Part shown: piece after piece, positions 25,071 to 34,224 of the stretch
Layout of the letters: every line of letters starts with the position of its first letter
How positions within the stretch are numbered: the first letter of the stretch is position 1
Source of the DNA: Candidatus Gastranaerophilales bacterium
GTDB lineage: Bacteria; Cyanobacteriota; Vampirovibrionia; Gastranaerophilales; Gastranaerophilaceae
NCBI GenBank assembly: GCA_944325835.1
Contig: CALVBO010000003.1
Location: 144,123-208,122, forward strand
Reading direction: 5' to 3'
DNA length: 64,000 nt
The notes under the pieces: generated by a model
Database searches by the model: none
Told to the model about the DNA's origin: nothing
The model's input: the letters and a program-made list of their open reading frames with translations, nothing else
Translations under genes and position numbers: made by a program

Positions 25071-26183
25071 ATGAAGAGAATTTTGTTTGTATTCGGGACG
25101 CGTCCCGAGGTTATAAAGTTAGCACCGTTAATCCTTGAGTTGAGAAAGTTTCCGGAACTTTACGATGTTCGTATTTGTAACACCGAGCAGCAGAAGGAAC
25201 TTTCTAACCAGACACTTGAATATTTCGGGCTGAAGGCTGATTACAATCTGGATTGTATGAAACCTGATCAAACATTACTGGAAGTTCAGGCACGTTTGTT
25301 GAAGGCGCTGGACGGGGTTTATAAGTCTGAAACCTTTGATGCAACAGTCGTTCAGGGGGACACAATTACTGTTTTGAGCGGTGCTCTGGCAAGTTTTTAT
25401 AATAAAATTCCTGTGCTTCACGTTGAAGCAGGGCTGCGTTCTTATGACCTTTTTGAGCCGTATCCGGAGGAAGCTATGCGGCAGATGACATCCCGCATTG
25501 CGGCGTTAAACTTCTGTCCGACCGAAACAAATAAAAATGCACTTTTGAAAGAAAATATATCTGCCGATACGATTTTTGTGACAGGAAACACCGTTATTGA
25601 CGCACTTTTCTGTCTGACGGAAGAAACACTAAACCGTGCGGGAGAATTCTTTGCCGCTCAAGGTGTAAAAATTGATGATAAATTAGTTCTGATTACGGTG
25701 CACAGACGCGAAAATCACGGTGAAAGACTGGATAGAATTCTTTCTGCGATTGAATTTCTTGTCAAAAAGTATACTAATCATACATTTGTTATACCTGTTC
25801 ATCCAAATCCGAACGTTAAGGATAAAATTCATGCGCGGCTCGGCGGTTATGAGAATGTAAAACTTTTAACTCCGCTTGACTATCCTAATCTGGTATATCT
25901 TATGAAAAATGCCAAATTAATACTGACGGATTCCGGCGGAATTCAGGAGGAAGCACCGTCTTTTGCCTGCCCGACAATAGTTTTACGCTATGAAACCGAA
26001 CGTAAAGAAGGTATTGACGCAGGTGTTTCTATTCTGGTCGGGGCTGATTATGACAAAATTATTGCAGAAAGTGAAAAAGTTCTTTCCGTTGAACGCTCCG
26101 CGTCACGCCTGAAAGCCCAAAATCCTTATGGAAATGGAAAATCTGCCCAAATCATTGAGCAGATTATTCGTGAAAGGATTTAA
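25071..26183 (+). CDS. wecB: UDP-N-acetylglucosamine 2-epimerase (non-hydrolysing)
   Basis: The product has 370 residues. It shows FVFGTRPEVIKLAPLI, VVQGDTITVLSGALASFYNKIPVLHVEAGLRS, ITVHRRENHGERL, VIPVHPNPNVK and LTDSGGIQEEAPSF, the full WecB signature. It makes UDP-ManNAc for surface polysaccharides. A TAAAAT -10-like box ends six bases before the ATG and no Shine-Dalgarno is present, suggesting a leaderless transcript. It follows lipA by 27 bases. Confidence 0.95.
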   Translation: MKRILFVFGTRPEVIKLAPLILELRKFPELYDVRICNTEQQKELSNQTLEYFGLKADYNLDCMKPDQTLLEVQARLLKALDGVYKSETFDATVVQGDTITVLSGALASFYNKIPVLHVEAGLRSYDLFEPYPEEAMRQMTSRIAALNFCPTETNKNALLKENISADTIFVTGNTVIDALFCLTEETLNRAGEFFAAQGVKIDDKLVLITVHRRENHGERLDRILSAIEFLVKKYTNHTFVIPVHPNPNVKDKIHARLGGYENVKLLTPLDYPNLVYLMKNAKLILTDSGGIQEEAPSFACPTIVLRYETERKEGIDAGVSILVGADYDKIIAESEKVLSVERSASRLKAQNPYGNGKSAQIIEQIIRERI

Positions 26184-26219
26184 GTTTTAGTGTTGGCTTG
26201 TTAAAAAAGATTTATATTC

Positions 26220-26810
26220 TTATTTGAGTATAGTTTCTTTTTTAATTGTGTTCATTGCGTATTTATATTCCGGTTTGTAGTTCATACTAGGTAATTTTGC
26301 TTTGTAGAATTCTATTTCTCTGTCGCGCAGTTCTCTTCTCTGGCAGACTTTTCTTGTTCTTCTGTTTGTAGAATAGAGGACAATTCCGGCAAGAGTCAGA
26401 ACAGTGAGCGTCCAGTTGAGTTTTTCGTGTCCAAATCTTTCGCCTACAAATATCGGAGCGGAATCAGGTGTGTTGAAAATTATGTTTGCACTTGCCGCAT
26501 TTGGTGCCTGAATTTGAAGCTTAAGTTCGTTTTCTCCTGTGTTTTCTATTACCAGCGGGTTTGCGCCTTTTACGTTTTTATAAATCGTATTTATGTTATT
26601 TGCCGGTTTAATACCTTTCAGGGTAAGTGTAATTTTGTCGCTGCCCTGAGAGCTTTTTTTCACCTTTGCAGGCGTATCGGAACGCAGAACAATATTATAT
26701 TGCCCTTCGTTTTGCTCAAAGACAACAGAGTTCAAAAAGTTCTCTGCTGCAAAACTCACCGGTGCAGCCATCCCCAGGACTATTAATGATGTTAAAACTC
26801 TTTTGAACAT
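26220..26810 (-). CDS. exported protein with AMIN-like domain and one membrane helix
   Basis: The product has 196 residues with a signal peptide (FKRVLTSLIVLGMAAPVSFA). A beta-rich region of about 90 residues follows (NIVLRSDTPAKVKKSSQGSD, ITLTLKGIKPANNIN), resembling AMIN domains that target proteins to peptidoglycan. A membrane helix (about residues 131-148) and a basic cytoplasmic tail (RRTRKVCQRRELRDREIEF) complete it. It may couple the envelope to a cytoplasmic partner. The family call is tentative. Confidence 0.5.
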   Translation of the reverse strand: MFKRVLTSLIVLGMAAPVSFAAENFLNSVVFEQNEGQYNIVLRSDTPAKVKKSSQGSDKITLTLKGIKPANNINTIYKNVKGANPLVIENTGENELKLQIQAPNAASANIIFNTPDSAPIFVGERFGHEKLNWTLTVLTLAGIVLYSTNRRTRKVCQRRELRDREIEFYKAKLPSMNYKPEYKYAMNTIKKETILK

Positions 26811-26941
26811 TTATCCCTCTTTTCTTACACATCAATATTACTTGTTTTTAAATCAACAGACATCAATCAACAGGTTTATATGCATAAACCAATAGGATGA
26901 AATCGAGGGATTGAAAATTAATCTGTCGGATATTATCCGTG

Positions 26942-27598
26942 TTAATTGTACCAGATATTGAACACCGGTTCTGAGTTGTTCGGGTTTATGTCAACTTCAT
27001 TACCGCGGAAAATCATTGTGCAATAATTAATAGCTCTCTTCCAGCGCGGATTATACCATTTTAACGTGTTCAGACCTGTTAACAGCAGTTCTGAATTAAA
27101 AGTAGAAAGTTTACCCTGCGCGTTTCTGACACGGAAAGTCTTAAATTCTATTTCTGCATGGTCGGCAAGACAGCCGTTTTCTTTGACAAAATCGACCGTA
27201 CCATACATTGTCACACCTTTTTTGATAAAGAGCTTACCATTTTTATAAACATCTTCAACTACAAGAAACGGAATATTATCGCCGACCTCGGTTTCGTCAT
27301 AGGCCGTTGAAATCGGCTCAAGCGGTGAGATCTTAATCGGAATTTTTTCTTCCGCAGCAATCGTCAGACCTGCATTAAACAGTAGTAAAAGTGTTATAAA
27401 AATTGTCCGAGAAAGGCTCGCGCCCAGTTGAGCCGGAGCCATATTTGTATCAATCGCTACCATAAACTCATGAACCAAATGGGGGAGCCACTTAGTGGCC
27501 GAGCCTTTTGAGTGACGTATTAGACAGCGCAGTCGCGGGTTGACCTGCGGGAGCAGGGCAAGCAGGCGACGTAGAACTGCTTTATTTATTTTTTTCAT
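26942..27598 (-). CDS. exported protein whose signal region is interrupted by a repeat element
   Basis: The product has 218 residues from the ATG at 27598, which overlaps the previous stop as ATGA. Residues 1-6 read MKKINK, residues ~7-68 are encoded by repeat copy 4 read backwards, and then the hydrophobic segment TIFITLLLLFNAGLTIAAEE resumes. Without the element the start would be a standard signal peptide (MKK... directly joined to TIFITLLLLF). The mature part resembles the upstream 137-residue protein (ISPLEPISTAYDETEVGDNIPF against ITPVEKITTANDKVMEGDYVNF). With the insert, export may fail or the leader may act as a membrane anchor. Confidence 0.7.
   Translation of the reverse strand: MKKINKAVLRRLLALLPQVNPRLRCLIRHSKGSATKWLPHLVHEFMVAIDTNMAPAQLGASLSRTIFITLLLLFNAGLTIAAEEKIPIKISPLEPISTAYDETEVGDNIPFLVVEDVYKNGKLFIKKGVTMYGTVDFVKENGCLADHAEIEFKTFRVRNAQGKLSTFNSELLLTGLNTLKWYNPRWKRAINYCTMIFRGNEVDINPNNSEPVFNIWYN
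27405..27584 (+). repeat. dispersed covarying-hairpin element, copy 4, inside a signal-peptide region
   Basis: Hairpin 1 pairs AAAGGCTCG (27412-27420) with CGAGCCTTT (27500-27508) around a long loop (GTTGAGCCGGAGCCATA, TTGTATCAATCGCTACC and so on) shared with copy 5. The core is GAGTGACGTATTAGACAGCG. Hairpin 2 has outer GTCGC/GCGAC and inner CTGC/GCAG. It ends GAACTGCTTTA. It is read in frame, antisense, by the gene at 26942-27598. Confidence 0.9.
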
Positions 27599-28008
27599 TC
27601 TTCTCTCCATAAGCCAAATACATCTTTATCCGGCAAAATTGTAACTTCGCCGCCACGCGCCCATAAATCAAACCAGGTGAGATATTCCATAACCTCATTG
27701 TGCTGGCTGCCGTTCAGGGCAAGCGTCCCGGTATATTTTTCGCCGCTTTGGGTATCATAAAACTGATCTATTACAAGAATTGCCTCTTTGCCAAGCATTC
27801 CGTTAGGTTCATATTTAACCACCAGTCCGCGGAGGATTTTGTCGGTATTTACTATTTTAAAGTTAACATAATCACCTTCCATAACTTTGTCATTGGCTGT
27901 CGTTATCTTTTCAACAGGTGTTATGTTGACGAGTTCTTTCTTTGCAAAAGCCGGGGTTACACTAAGCGGCAGGTTTGCCAGTATGAATAACAGCAGAAAC
28001 TTTTTCAT
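27595..28008 (-). CDS. exported protein, paralogue of its downstream neighbour
   Basis: The product has 137 residues with a signal peptide (MKKFLLLFILANLPLSVTPAFA). The mature domain is beta-rich (VNITPVEKITTANDKVMEGD, YVNFKIVNTDKILRGLVVKY) and matches the next gene's product in its first half. The ATG overlaps the peptidase stop (TAATG), and its stop overlaps the next start (ATGA), so all three genes are translationally coupled. The function is not recognisable; it may be a periplasmic partner of the peptidase. Confidence 0.65.
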   Translation of the reverse strand: MKKFLLLFILANLPLSVTPAFAKKELVNITPVEKITTANDKVMEGDYVNFKIVNTDKILRGLVVKYEPNGMLGKEAILVIDQFYDTQSGEKYTGTLALNGSQHNEVMEYLTWFDLWARGGEVTILPDKDVFGLWREE

Positions 28009-28718
28009 TACAGTGCCTCGCGTTCCTGTTGTTTTTGTTTGCGCACTGATTCGCTATGGCGGAAGCCTTTTAACTCTTCTTCAAACATATATTCAAAATT
28101 TTTGTAATACGCATCGTTGGTTTTTGAGCTTGATAAATATTGCGGATATTTTCTGTAAATATATTTGTACATAGCAAGCAATCTTTTAGAACCTTTCGGG
28201 TGTGTGTTTAAAAATCCCCAATCGCTCAAAGGTTCAGCAGAAAATTTATTGAGCATTATCATAGCAGAGATAGGGTCATAACCTGCGTTTACCATATAAT
28301 CGATAGCTTTTAAATCGGATTTGTATTCATAAGATTTAGAATTCCATTGATTAACAATAATTTTAAACGGCCCGTCGTAAGATTCAACCGCGTGCGCCAT
28401 TTCGTGTCCGATAATAAAAGCCAGTTCATCATCGTTGTCAATCAACCCCAGAATTCCTGAATAAATTTCTATCTGACGTGTAAGAGGGTTAGTAACGGCA
28501 TTGACTTCTGTATTGCTGGTTACAATGACCGGAACTCTTTTGTTGATTTTGTTTTTAAGTATTAAATTTTTGCTGACCTGCGAAATTTTCTCCTGTGATT
28601 TACCGGTTTTAGACCAGAAGTTATACATGTCTAAATCCGTAATCATAATAGTATCCTGCGCAATTGCGCCGGTTCCTAATAGTAAGCTGAATGCTAATAA
28701 AACGATGCCTTTTTTCAT
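28008..28718 (-). CDS. exported M48-family metalloprotease
   Basis: The product has 236 residues. A signal peptide (GIVLLAFSLLLGTGAIA) precedes an M48 domain. The zinc motif HEMAHAVES is near residues 119-127, and the upstream strand TRQIEIYSGILGLIDNDDELAFIIG is typical of M48 (LoiP/BepA type). The third ligand Glu probably lies in the EYKSDLKAIDYM helix. These enzymes degrade or assemble outer-membrane proteins. It is first in a coupled three-gene operon with two paralogous secreted proteins. Confidence 0.85.
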   Translation of the reverse strand: MKKGIVLLAFSLLLGTGAIAQDTIMITDLDMYNFWSKTGKSQEKISQVSKNLILKNKINKRVPVIVTSNTEVNAVTNPLTRQIEIYSGILGLIDNDDELAFIIGHEMAHAVESYDGPFKIIVNQWNSKSYEYKSDLKAIDYMVNAGYDPISAMIMLNKFSAEPLSDWGFLNTHPKGSKRLLAMYKYIYRKYPQYLSSSKTNDAYYKNFEYMFEEELKGFRHSESVRKQKQQEREAL

Positions 28719-28920
28719 AACTTTCCCTCTACTCTGATGTGCTTTATGATACTATAAATAATAACTTCTGACAACTATTTATTTGAGCATACCGGTTGAC
28801 ATAATACGGAACATGGTACATAATGAAAGAGGCAATAAGTAAATAAGGCAATAAGTCGTAATGGCCGAATGGATGAGATAGAATAGTCCTGTTGCCTTAT
28901 GATAAAGAAAGGATGGAAAA

Positions 28921-30265
28921 ATGAAAAAACAGAAAAGTGTAATGAGTTGTACGGGGGGGGGGGGGGCCTGCTGAGCCGGTTCTACAACCGGAATGCGTGC
29001 TCACGGACGACGTAAAAAGTACCTGTCATCCTGAACTCGATTCAGGATCTATCCAGCGATGCGAGCTACCGGTGTCGTTGGACAGATTCCGAAACGGTCT
29101 TGCTCGACTCGCGGAAAACGTGCCTACGTGCTTTCAGCACTCCGCACTCCGCTCGCTCGCGCAGTTCGGAATGACACCGCCGGTCAAGGCGGCTTCCTGT
29201 TTTGGTTGGTCGTTAAAAAGTCATGTTCAACCCTTGTGGATGGCACTCAGTGCCTTTACCATGGCAGCCCGGCTGAGCCGGTTCCATAATGGGCTGCTCG
29301 GCTTACGGTCAGCGTTCACAATGGCGGAAATATTATTATCCCTGACGATAATCGGTGTGGTTGCAGCGATAACGTTGCCAAGCCTCACCGGTAACATTAA
29401 TGAACGCACGTGGAATACGCAAAGAAAAGCGCTTTATGCCAGATTTTCACAGGCAATCGCCCTGATGCCGGCACTGAACGGTTACGGAACATTGAAAGAA
29501 GAAAGTTCCTCAGGTGCCGGTGATGCAGTGGACACGGCAACAGAAACCTTCCTCTCTGCAGGGTTAAGCAAGGTGTTAAAAATAAATAATATCTGTGATT
29601 ATGAACATCTTACTGACTGCGGGTTTGTTGAAAATATTGTAAACCTTGGCGGTTCAACGATTTCAACGCCGCGAACTCTCGGTGAGTTAAATTCTAAAAT
29701 TATTCATATTTCAGCAGACAGTTTAACGGTTACTTCTTCTTATTCACAGATTGATACGAAGGCTGCGGCTTTTGAAACCCAGAACGGTGAAACGGTTATT
29801 GCTTATTACAATCCGTATTGTCAGGGAAATATGAATGAATTGAGTACTGGAAACTGGTATTTTGTACAACGTAAAGTTTGTGCTAATTTTATTTATGATC
29901 TTAACGGCAATAAGGGGCCGAATACCGTAGGAAAAGATATCGGATTTATGAGTGCGCTTTATCCTACAGATTCTGTGATAGTGGCTCCATTTGTTGTCAG
30001 TTCAAAAGAAAAGGACTCTGTAAGCTATGAAGAGGCGTTGAAGTATTGCACATCGCTGGATCAGGAATACAGGCTGCCTAATGTTGATGAACTGGCGTCT
30101 ATGTTTTTTAATCAGGAGTTGATGAATATTTACGACAGATTTTTCTGGTCGTCAACGGTCTTTGATTCGCGAACTACCTGGATGCAGAGCTTGAATGTAG
30201 GCCGGAGAATTCGTGGTGACAAAATAAGAGATGACGCAAGCGCTGTTTGTGTAAAAAGAAATTAA
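28921..30265 (+). CDS. type IV pilin-like protein A, leader frame broken at a poly-G tract
   Basis: The family leader GAAAGGATGGAAAA precedes the ATG at 28921, which starts MKKQKSVMSCT. A run of 14 Gs (28953-28966) then leads to a stop (TGA at 28972). The pilin frame is open from just after the G run (the longest piece from a start is GTG 28997). A run of 13 or 16 Gs would join the two frames with no stop between them. The pilin part has AFTMAEILLSLTIIGVVAAI (prepilin-type, Glu+5) and ends in a DUF1566/Lcl-like region (YRLPNVDELASMF, FFWSSTVF, AVCVKRN). Product in frame would be about 447 residues with an unusually long repeat-encoded leader. Confidence 0.7.
28953..28966 (+). repeat. 14-G homopolymer in the leader of pilin-like gene A
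   Basis: Fourteen consecutive Gs lie eleven codons after the start. Slippage by one base less or two more joins the start codon to the pilin frame, so it is a candidate phase-variation switch. A sequencing or assembly error in the run is the main alternative. Confidence 0.8.
29028..29048. repeat. palindromic repeat in the leader of pilin-like gene A
   Basis: ATCCTGAA and TTCAGGAT pair around CTCGA. The GTCATCCTGAACTCGATTCA type of repeat is widespread in bacterial genomes. Here it is translated (CHPELDSGS). The surrounding 28967-29310 is GC-rich and also holds two versions of CTGAGCCGGTTC. Confidence 0.6.
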
Positions 30266-30275
30266 AAATGTTTTT

Positions 30276-30312
30276 GACGGGTGGCGGAGTTTACTCTGCG
30301 CCCGTCTTTTGT
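30276..30312 (+). terminator. terminator of pilin-like gene A
   Basis: GACGGG and CCCGTC close an inner stem GCGGAGT/ACTCTGC, followed by TTTTGTT. It starts 11 bases after the stop. Confidence 0.8.
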
Positions 30313-30411
30313 TAATAATTGTGAAATATTTGCCCGCTATTTTTAATTTCTTATAGAAAAAATTTTTCCTTTTTTATACAATATTGTCATAAAGGTGGAA
30401 AATTAAAAATT

Positions 30412-31953
30412 ATGCAGATTATTTTGAATTTATTATATATTTATGTAGCTATTTACACAGCCTACTTTTTCGCTTTAGCAGTAAGAAATTTATTTGACAG
30501 AAAATATAAAATCGAAAAAAGAGTTTCGACCGGTATTGAGGAAGAAAATCTCGCTGTTGTAATCTATTCGCATAATAATAAACTTACACTCGGCAAACTT
30601 ATCAATCAGATAAAACTCCAGAACTATCCGATTGACAGGTTTAAAATATACGTTATTCTTGATAACTGCATTGACGGCTCTGAAGAACTTTTTGAAAATG
30701 AACGCTATGTCAGCGTAATTAATATTAAAGAAATAGGCACTATCGGTAAGGATGAGGCTATTTCTCAGTTTATTAAACGTTTTGTATTTAATCGTGAATT
30801 TGACGCATACGTATTTATTGACGGGGACAGAAGTATTCCTGTAGATTTTCTCTCGTCAGTAAACAGTGCATTGAAATCTTCAAATGTTGTGTGCGGTGAA
30901 ACGATTTTATTATTTGAAAATCTGCTTTTTGCCGAAAAAATTAAATCTGCATTCCAAAAATATAATATGAATTTTATCCAGAAAGCACGCGGTCTTTTCG
31001 GACTTGCCTGCCTGCCTGACAGCGGGGTGCTCGCCGTAAGAAAACCTTTGCTTGATCAGATTAAACAAATTGATTTTAAAAATATTGATGAAGAACTTAA
31101 ATACAATCTTCTTCTTTCAAAAATCAAAACACCTTGTATTTATAATCCGAATATTCAATCCTGCGTTGAAACTTACGAGTATGAATTTAAACGCCCGCGG
31201 CTTTCAACCAGATTGCGGCTTTTTGCAAAATGTATCACTCAAATTTTTACCAAAAATTGGGTGTTTGTGGAACACGTTTTTTCACTTTTGCAGCCGAACA
31301 TCTGCCTGACGGGGTTAATATACCTCTTGCTTCTCGGTTTCGCGTATAAATACTATTTCTTTGTCGGATTTAAGGGTGTTGTGCTGACATTAATGGTATT
31401 TATCGTTGGATTTTTACTGAGCCTTTTGAATTCAAGATTGAACTTCAAGGAAACAGTATATCTTGCGATGTATCCGTTTTATTCTGTTGCGCATATTGTT
31501 AAACATTTCCCGCCTGTAAAATATCTGACACAGTTTATTTTCAACAAAATCCACGGGATTGTTGATGTGGAAAAATTTACGATTGACGTTATGGTTCAGG
31601 TCGGTCAGGCGCAGCTTCCTTGCAAACTTGAATTTATATCAGAAAATGACTTTGCAAAAGTTAAGTTTGTATATAAGAGAAAATCCTTTGTAACGCAAAA
31701 ACATATCAGAATGATTGACGCGTTGCAGGAATTGAGGGTTAAACTCAGTGAGTACGGATATGTTCTGAGAATTTGCGGAGCCTGCGAATACTTCCAGTCA
31801 ACAAATGACGGAACAAAAAATATGCTCAAAGGCTGCTGTAATTGTACAAAGCCGAGTATTACGTTACAGCCGGTAAAAGAAACTCTTGTTTGGAATTCGT
31901 GCTCAGAATTCTCACCGAGCCAAAAGCTTAACGTATATAATGACGTTCGTTAA
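30412..31953 (+). CDS. membrane glycosyltransferase (GT2) with C-terminal cysteine-rich region
   Basis: The product has 513 residues. One N-terminal helix (about 1-24) precedes a GT2-like domain (LAVVIYSHNNKLTLGKLINQ, VILDNCIDGSEELF, AYVFIDGDRSIP as the DxD-type motif). Two or three membrane helices lie at about 298-350, as in processive synthases. The tail (about 400-513) carries CGAC and GCCNC, a possible metal-binding cluster, which is unusual. The substrate is unknown; it may build an exopolysaccharide. The 3' end overlaps the convergent folC end by 26 bases. Confidence 0.65.
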   Translation: MQIILNLLYIYVAIYTAYFFALAVRNLFDRKYKIEKRVSTGIEEENLAVVIYSHNNKLTLGKLINQIKLQNYPIDRFKIYVILDNCIDGSEELFENERYVSVINIKEIGTIGKDEAISQFIKRFVFNREFDAYVFIDGDRSIPVDFLSSVNSALKSSNVVCGETILLFENLLFAEKIKSAFQKYNMNFIQKARGLFGLACLPDSGVLAVRKPLLDQIKQIDFKNIDEELKYNLLLSKIKTPCIYNPNIQSCVETYEYEFKRPRLSTRLRLFAKCITQIFTKNWVFVEHVFSLLQPNICLTGLIYLLLLGFAYKYYFFVGFKGVVLTLMVFIVGFLLSLLNSRLNFKETVYLAMYPFYSVAHIVKHFPPVKYLTQFIFNKIHGIVDVEKFTIDVMVQVGQAQLPCKLEFISENDFAKVKFVYKRKSFVTQKHIRMIDALQELRVKLSEYGYVLRICGACEYFQSTNDGTKNMLKGCCNCTKPSITLQPVKETLVWNSCSEFSPSQKLNVYNDVR

Positions 31954-33097
31954 TTAATTCTTTTATCATATAAAATGACCCGCAGATTATGTTGAGTTTG
32001 TCGGGTGTAATCTCTTTGCCGGTGTAGGGTTTTGACGGGTAAGGGCAGATGCAGGCGAGTTCTTCTGCCGGCATGGAGTTGGGATTGTTAAAATGATAAA
32101 AATAGATTTCATCATTCGGGGTAAAAAGTGTATTCATCATTTTTTCGTAATCTTTGTTGCGCAGAACACCGAAGATAAACCGCCGCGGCTCGGACGGGAA
32201 ATAGGTGTCAAGGCTTTCTCTGAGCGCGAGGGCGCCATTCGGGTTGTGGGCACCGTCTATGATTAAGTTCGCATCAGGGTGAAATTCAAACCGGCACGGG
32301 TGCTGAACTTTTCCTAGCGCCTTTTTAACTGTTGATTGCGGAATTTGCGGGAAAAGTAGTTGAATACAGTTCAGTGCAAGGGCAAGATTTTCTGCCTGAT
32401 ATGTACCTTTCAGTGCCAAATCGCTGGTATCGGAAAATGGTGTTACAAGAAGAAACAGGGAATTATTTTTGTCTGCGGCGTCTTTAATTTCTTCGTAGCC
32501 TTCTGACGTTATGACAGGGCAGTTTGGTTTAATTATTCCGGCTTTTTCAAACGCGATTTTTGAGCGTGTATTGCCAAGGCGTTCTGTATGATCAAGGTCA
32601 ATGTGCGTTATAATTGCGCAGAGATTTGATTTGATAACATTTGTTGCGTCAAACCTTCCGCCCAGCCCTGTTTCCAGTATGGCGTAATCTATATTTTCAT
32701 CCGCAAAATACTTGAACATTACAGCTGTCAGAATTTCGAATTCCGTAAGGTCAATGTTATTGGCGTTCGCAAGTTTGATAATTTCCGATACGAGTTTCGC
32801 AAATTTTTCTTTTGTAATGTCTGTCCCGTTAATTTTAATGCGTTCTGTATATTCAAAAATGTGAGGGCTTGTGTAAAGTCCTGTTTTAAATCCGGCTTCT
32901 TTTAAAATTTCTGCAAGAATTGCGCAGACAGAACCTTTGCCGTTGGTACCGGCAACGTGGATACATTTTAGTTTATCCTGCGGGTTGCCGAGTAGCTCTA
33001 AAATTGCGCTTATTCTTTCCAGCCCGAGGTTAATTTTAAACTTACCCTGAGATGTTAAAAGTTTAATTGCATCGTTGTATGAAAGAATATTTTGCAT
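31928..33097 (-). CDS. folC: folylpolyglutamate / dihydrofolate synthase
   Basis: The product has 389 residues. HVAGTNGKGSVCAIL is the P-loop, and LTEFEILTAVMFKYFA, ETGLGGRFDATNV and IDGAHNPNGALALRESL follow. It adds glutamate to folates and is structurally a Mur-ligase relative. It starts at the murG stop (TAATG overlap) and closes the peptidoglycan cluster, where many bacteria would have murC. The motifs are those of FolC rather than MurC (no UDP-MurNAc motif). Confidence 0.92.
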   Translation of the reverse strand: MQNILSYNDAIKLLTSQGKFKINLGLERISAILELLGNPQDKLKCIHVAGTNGKGSVCAILAEILKEAGFKTGLYTSPHIFEYTERIKINGTDITKEKFAKLVSEIIKLANANNIDLTEFEILTAVMFKYFADENIDYAILETGLGGRFDATNVIKSNLCAIITHIDLDHTERLGNTRSKIAFEKAGIIKPNCPVITSEGYEEIKDAADKNNSLFLLVTPFSDTSDLALKGTYQAENLALALNCIQLLFPQIPQSTVKKALGKVQHPCRFEFHPDANLIIDGAHNPNGALALRESLDTYFPSEPRRFIFGVLRNKDYEKMMNTLFTPNDEIYFYHFNNPNSMPAEELACICPYPSKPYTGKEITPDKLNIICGSFYMIKELINERHYIR

Positions 33098-34224
33098 TAT
33101 ACAAGTCCTTCATTTAACTGCATTACAATTTTGTCAACGCCGTTGAGCCGTGCCATTCTTGACGCATTCTTTTTAATTGTATCTAATTTCTCCTGATCAT
33201 GCGCTAACTCCGAAAGGCAGGAGTATAATTTTTCGGGTGTTGCCTGGGAATCTTCAAGATAGATTGCAGCGTTATTCATACTCAAAAATTTTGCGTTAAT
33301 TCTCTGGTGATCGGCGGCTGCGTGCGGGTACGGGATTAAAATTGATGCGACACCGCTTGCACAGATTTCCGATAAACTCAGAGAGCCCGAACGGGAAACC
33401 GCAATATCAGAAGCTTTCAGTACGGAAACCATGTCCTCAAAATACGGACGTACAATCAGGTTTTTATCTCTTTTGTAGTTCGGGTAAATTTTTAATAATT
33501 CTTCGTTAACTTTAGAGAAATGTCGCTTACCTGTCTGAAAAATGACCTGCAGACCTTCTTTTGAGAGCTGTTCCAGAATTTGTACCGCTGCACTGTTAAT
33601 GGAATTTGCACCCTGAGAACCGCCCATAATGAGTATTGTAAGTCTGTTTTCAATGCCGAGATTTTTAACAGCCTGTTCGCGTGTTACGGTTCTGAATTCT
33701 TTTCGTATAGGGTTGCCGTTTACATAAAGTTTTTTGTTGTTAAGGTAATTTTTTGCGGAATCAAAAGCGAGCGAAATGCTTTTTGCACCGGGTGCAAGTT
33801 TTCTTGTGACAAGCCCGGGTTTTGCGTCGCAGTCGTGCAGGACATACGGAACGTGTAAAAGCCAGCCGGCCATAACGGTTGGGGCAGATACATAACCACC
33901 GGTGCCAAAAATAGCGTCCGGTCTGTATTTAAGAATATAAAAACAGGATTTTATGACTGCAAGAAAAAGTTTTACACCCCACATAAAAAAGTGCGGGTCG
34001 GCTTTTCGCGGCATACCTTCGACATCTACGTCAAGAAATTTGTAATTTTTTGAGCGGATTATTCCGTATTCAAGATTTTTTCTATTCCCGATATAATAAA
34101 TATCTTTTGTTGTATCTCTTTTCAATAGTTCTTCAAAGATAGCAAGCGCGGGATAAATATGTCCGCCGGTTCCGCCGCCGGTTATAAAATATGTTAGTTT
34201 ATGCTTTTTATGCTTTTTGTCCAT
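33097..34224 (-). CDS. murG: UDP-GlcNAc transferase MurG (lipid II synthesis)
   Basis: The product has about 375 residues from the ATG at 34224. FITGGGTGGHIYPALAI is the first glycine-rich loop, TILIMGGSQGANSIN the UDP-binding loop, and VSRSGSLSLSEICASGVASILIPYPHAAADHQ the donor site. It transfers GlcNAc to lipid I on the inner face of the membrane. The start overlaps the ftsW end by 17 bases. A GTG at 34233 is an alternative start. Confidence 0.95.
   Translation of the reverse strand: MDKKHKKHKLTYFITGGGTGGHIYPALAIFEELLKRDTTKDIYYIGNRKNLEYGIIRSKNYKFLDVDVEGMPRKADPHFFMWGVKLFLAVIKSCFYILKYRPDAIFGTGGYVSAPTVMAGWLLHVPYVLHDCDAKPGLVTRKLAPGAKSISLAFDSAKNYLNNKKLYVNGNPIRKEFRTVTREQAVKNLGIENRLTILIMGGSQGANSINSAAVQILEQLSKEGLQVIFQTGKRHFSKVNEELLKIYPNYKRDKNLIVRPYFEDMVSVLKASDIAVSRSGSLSLSEICASGVASILIPYPHAAADHQRINAKFLSMNNAAIYLEDSQATPEKLYSCLSELAHDQEKLDTIKKNASRMARLNGVDKIVMQLNEGLV

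Noticed and set aside
29028..29048. Transcription terminator inside the pilin A leader
   Set aside because: The ATCCTGAA/TTCAGGAT hairpin lacks a T-run and belongs to a repeat type common in many genomes.
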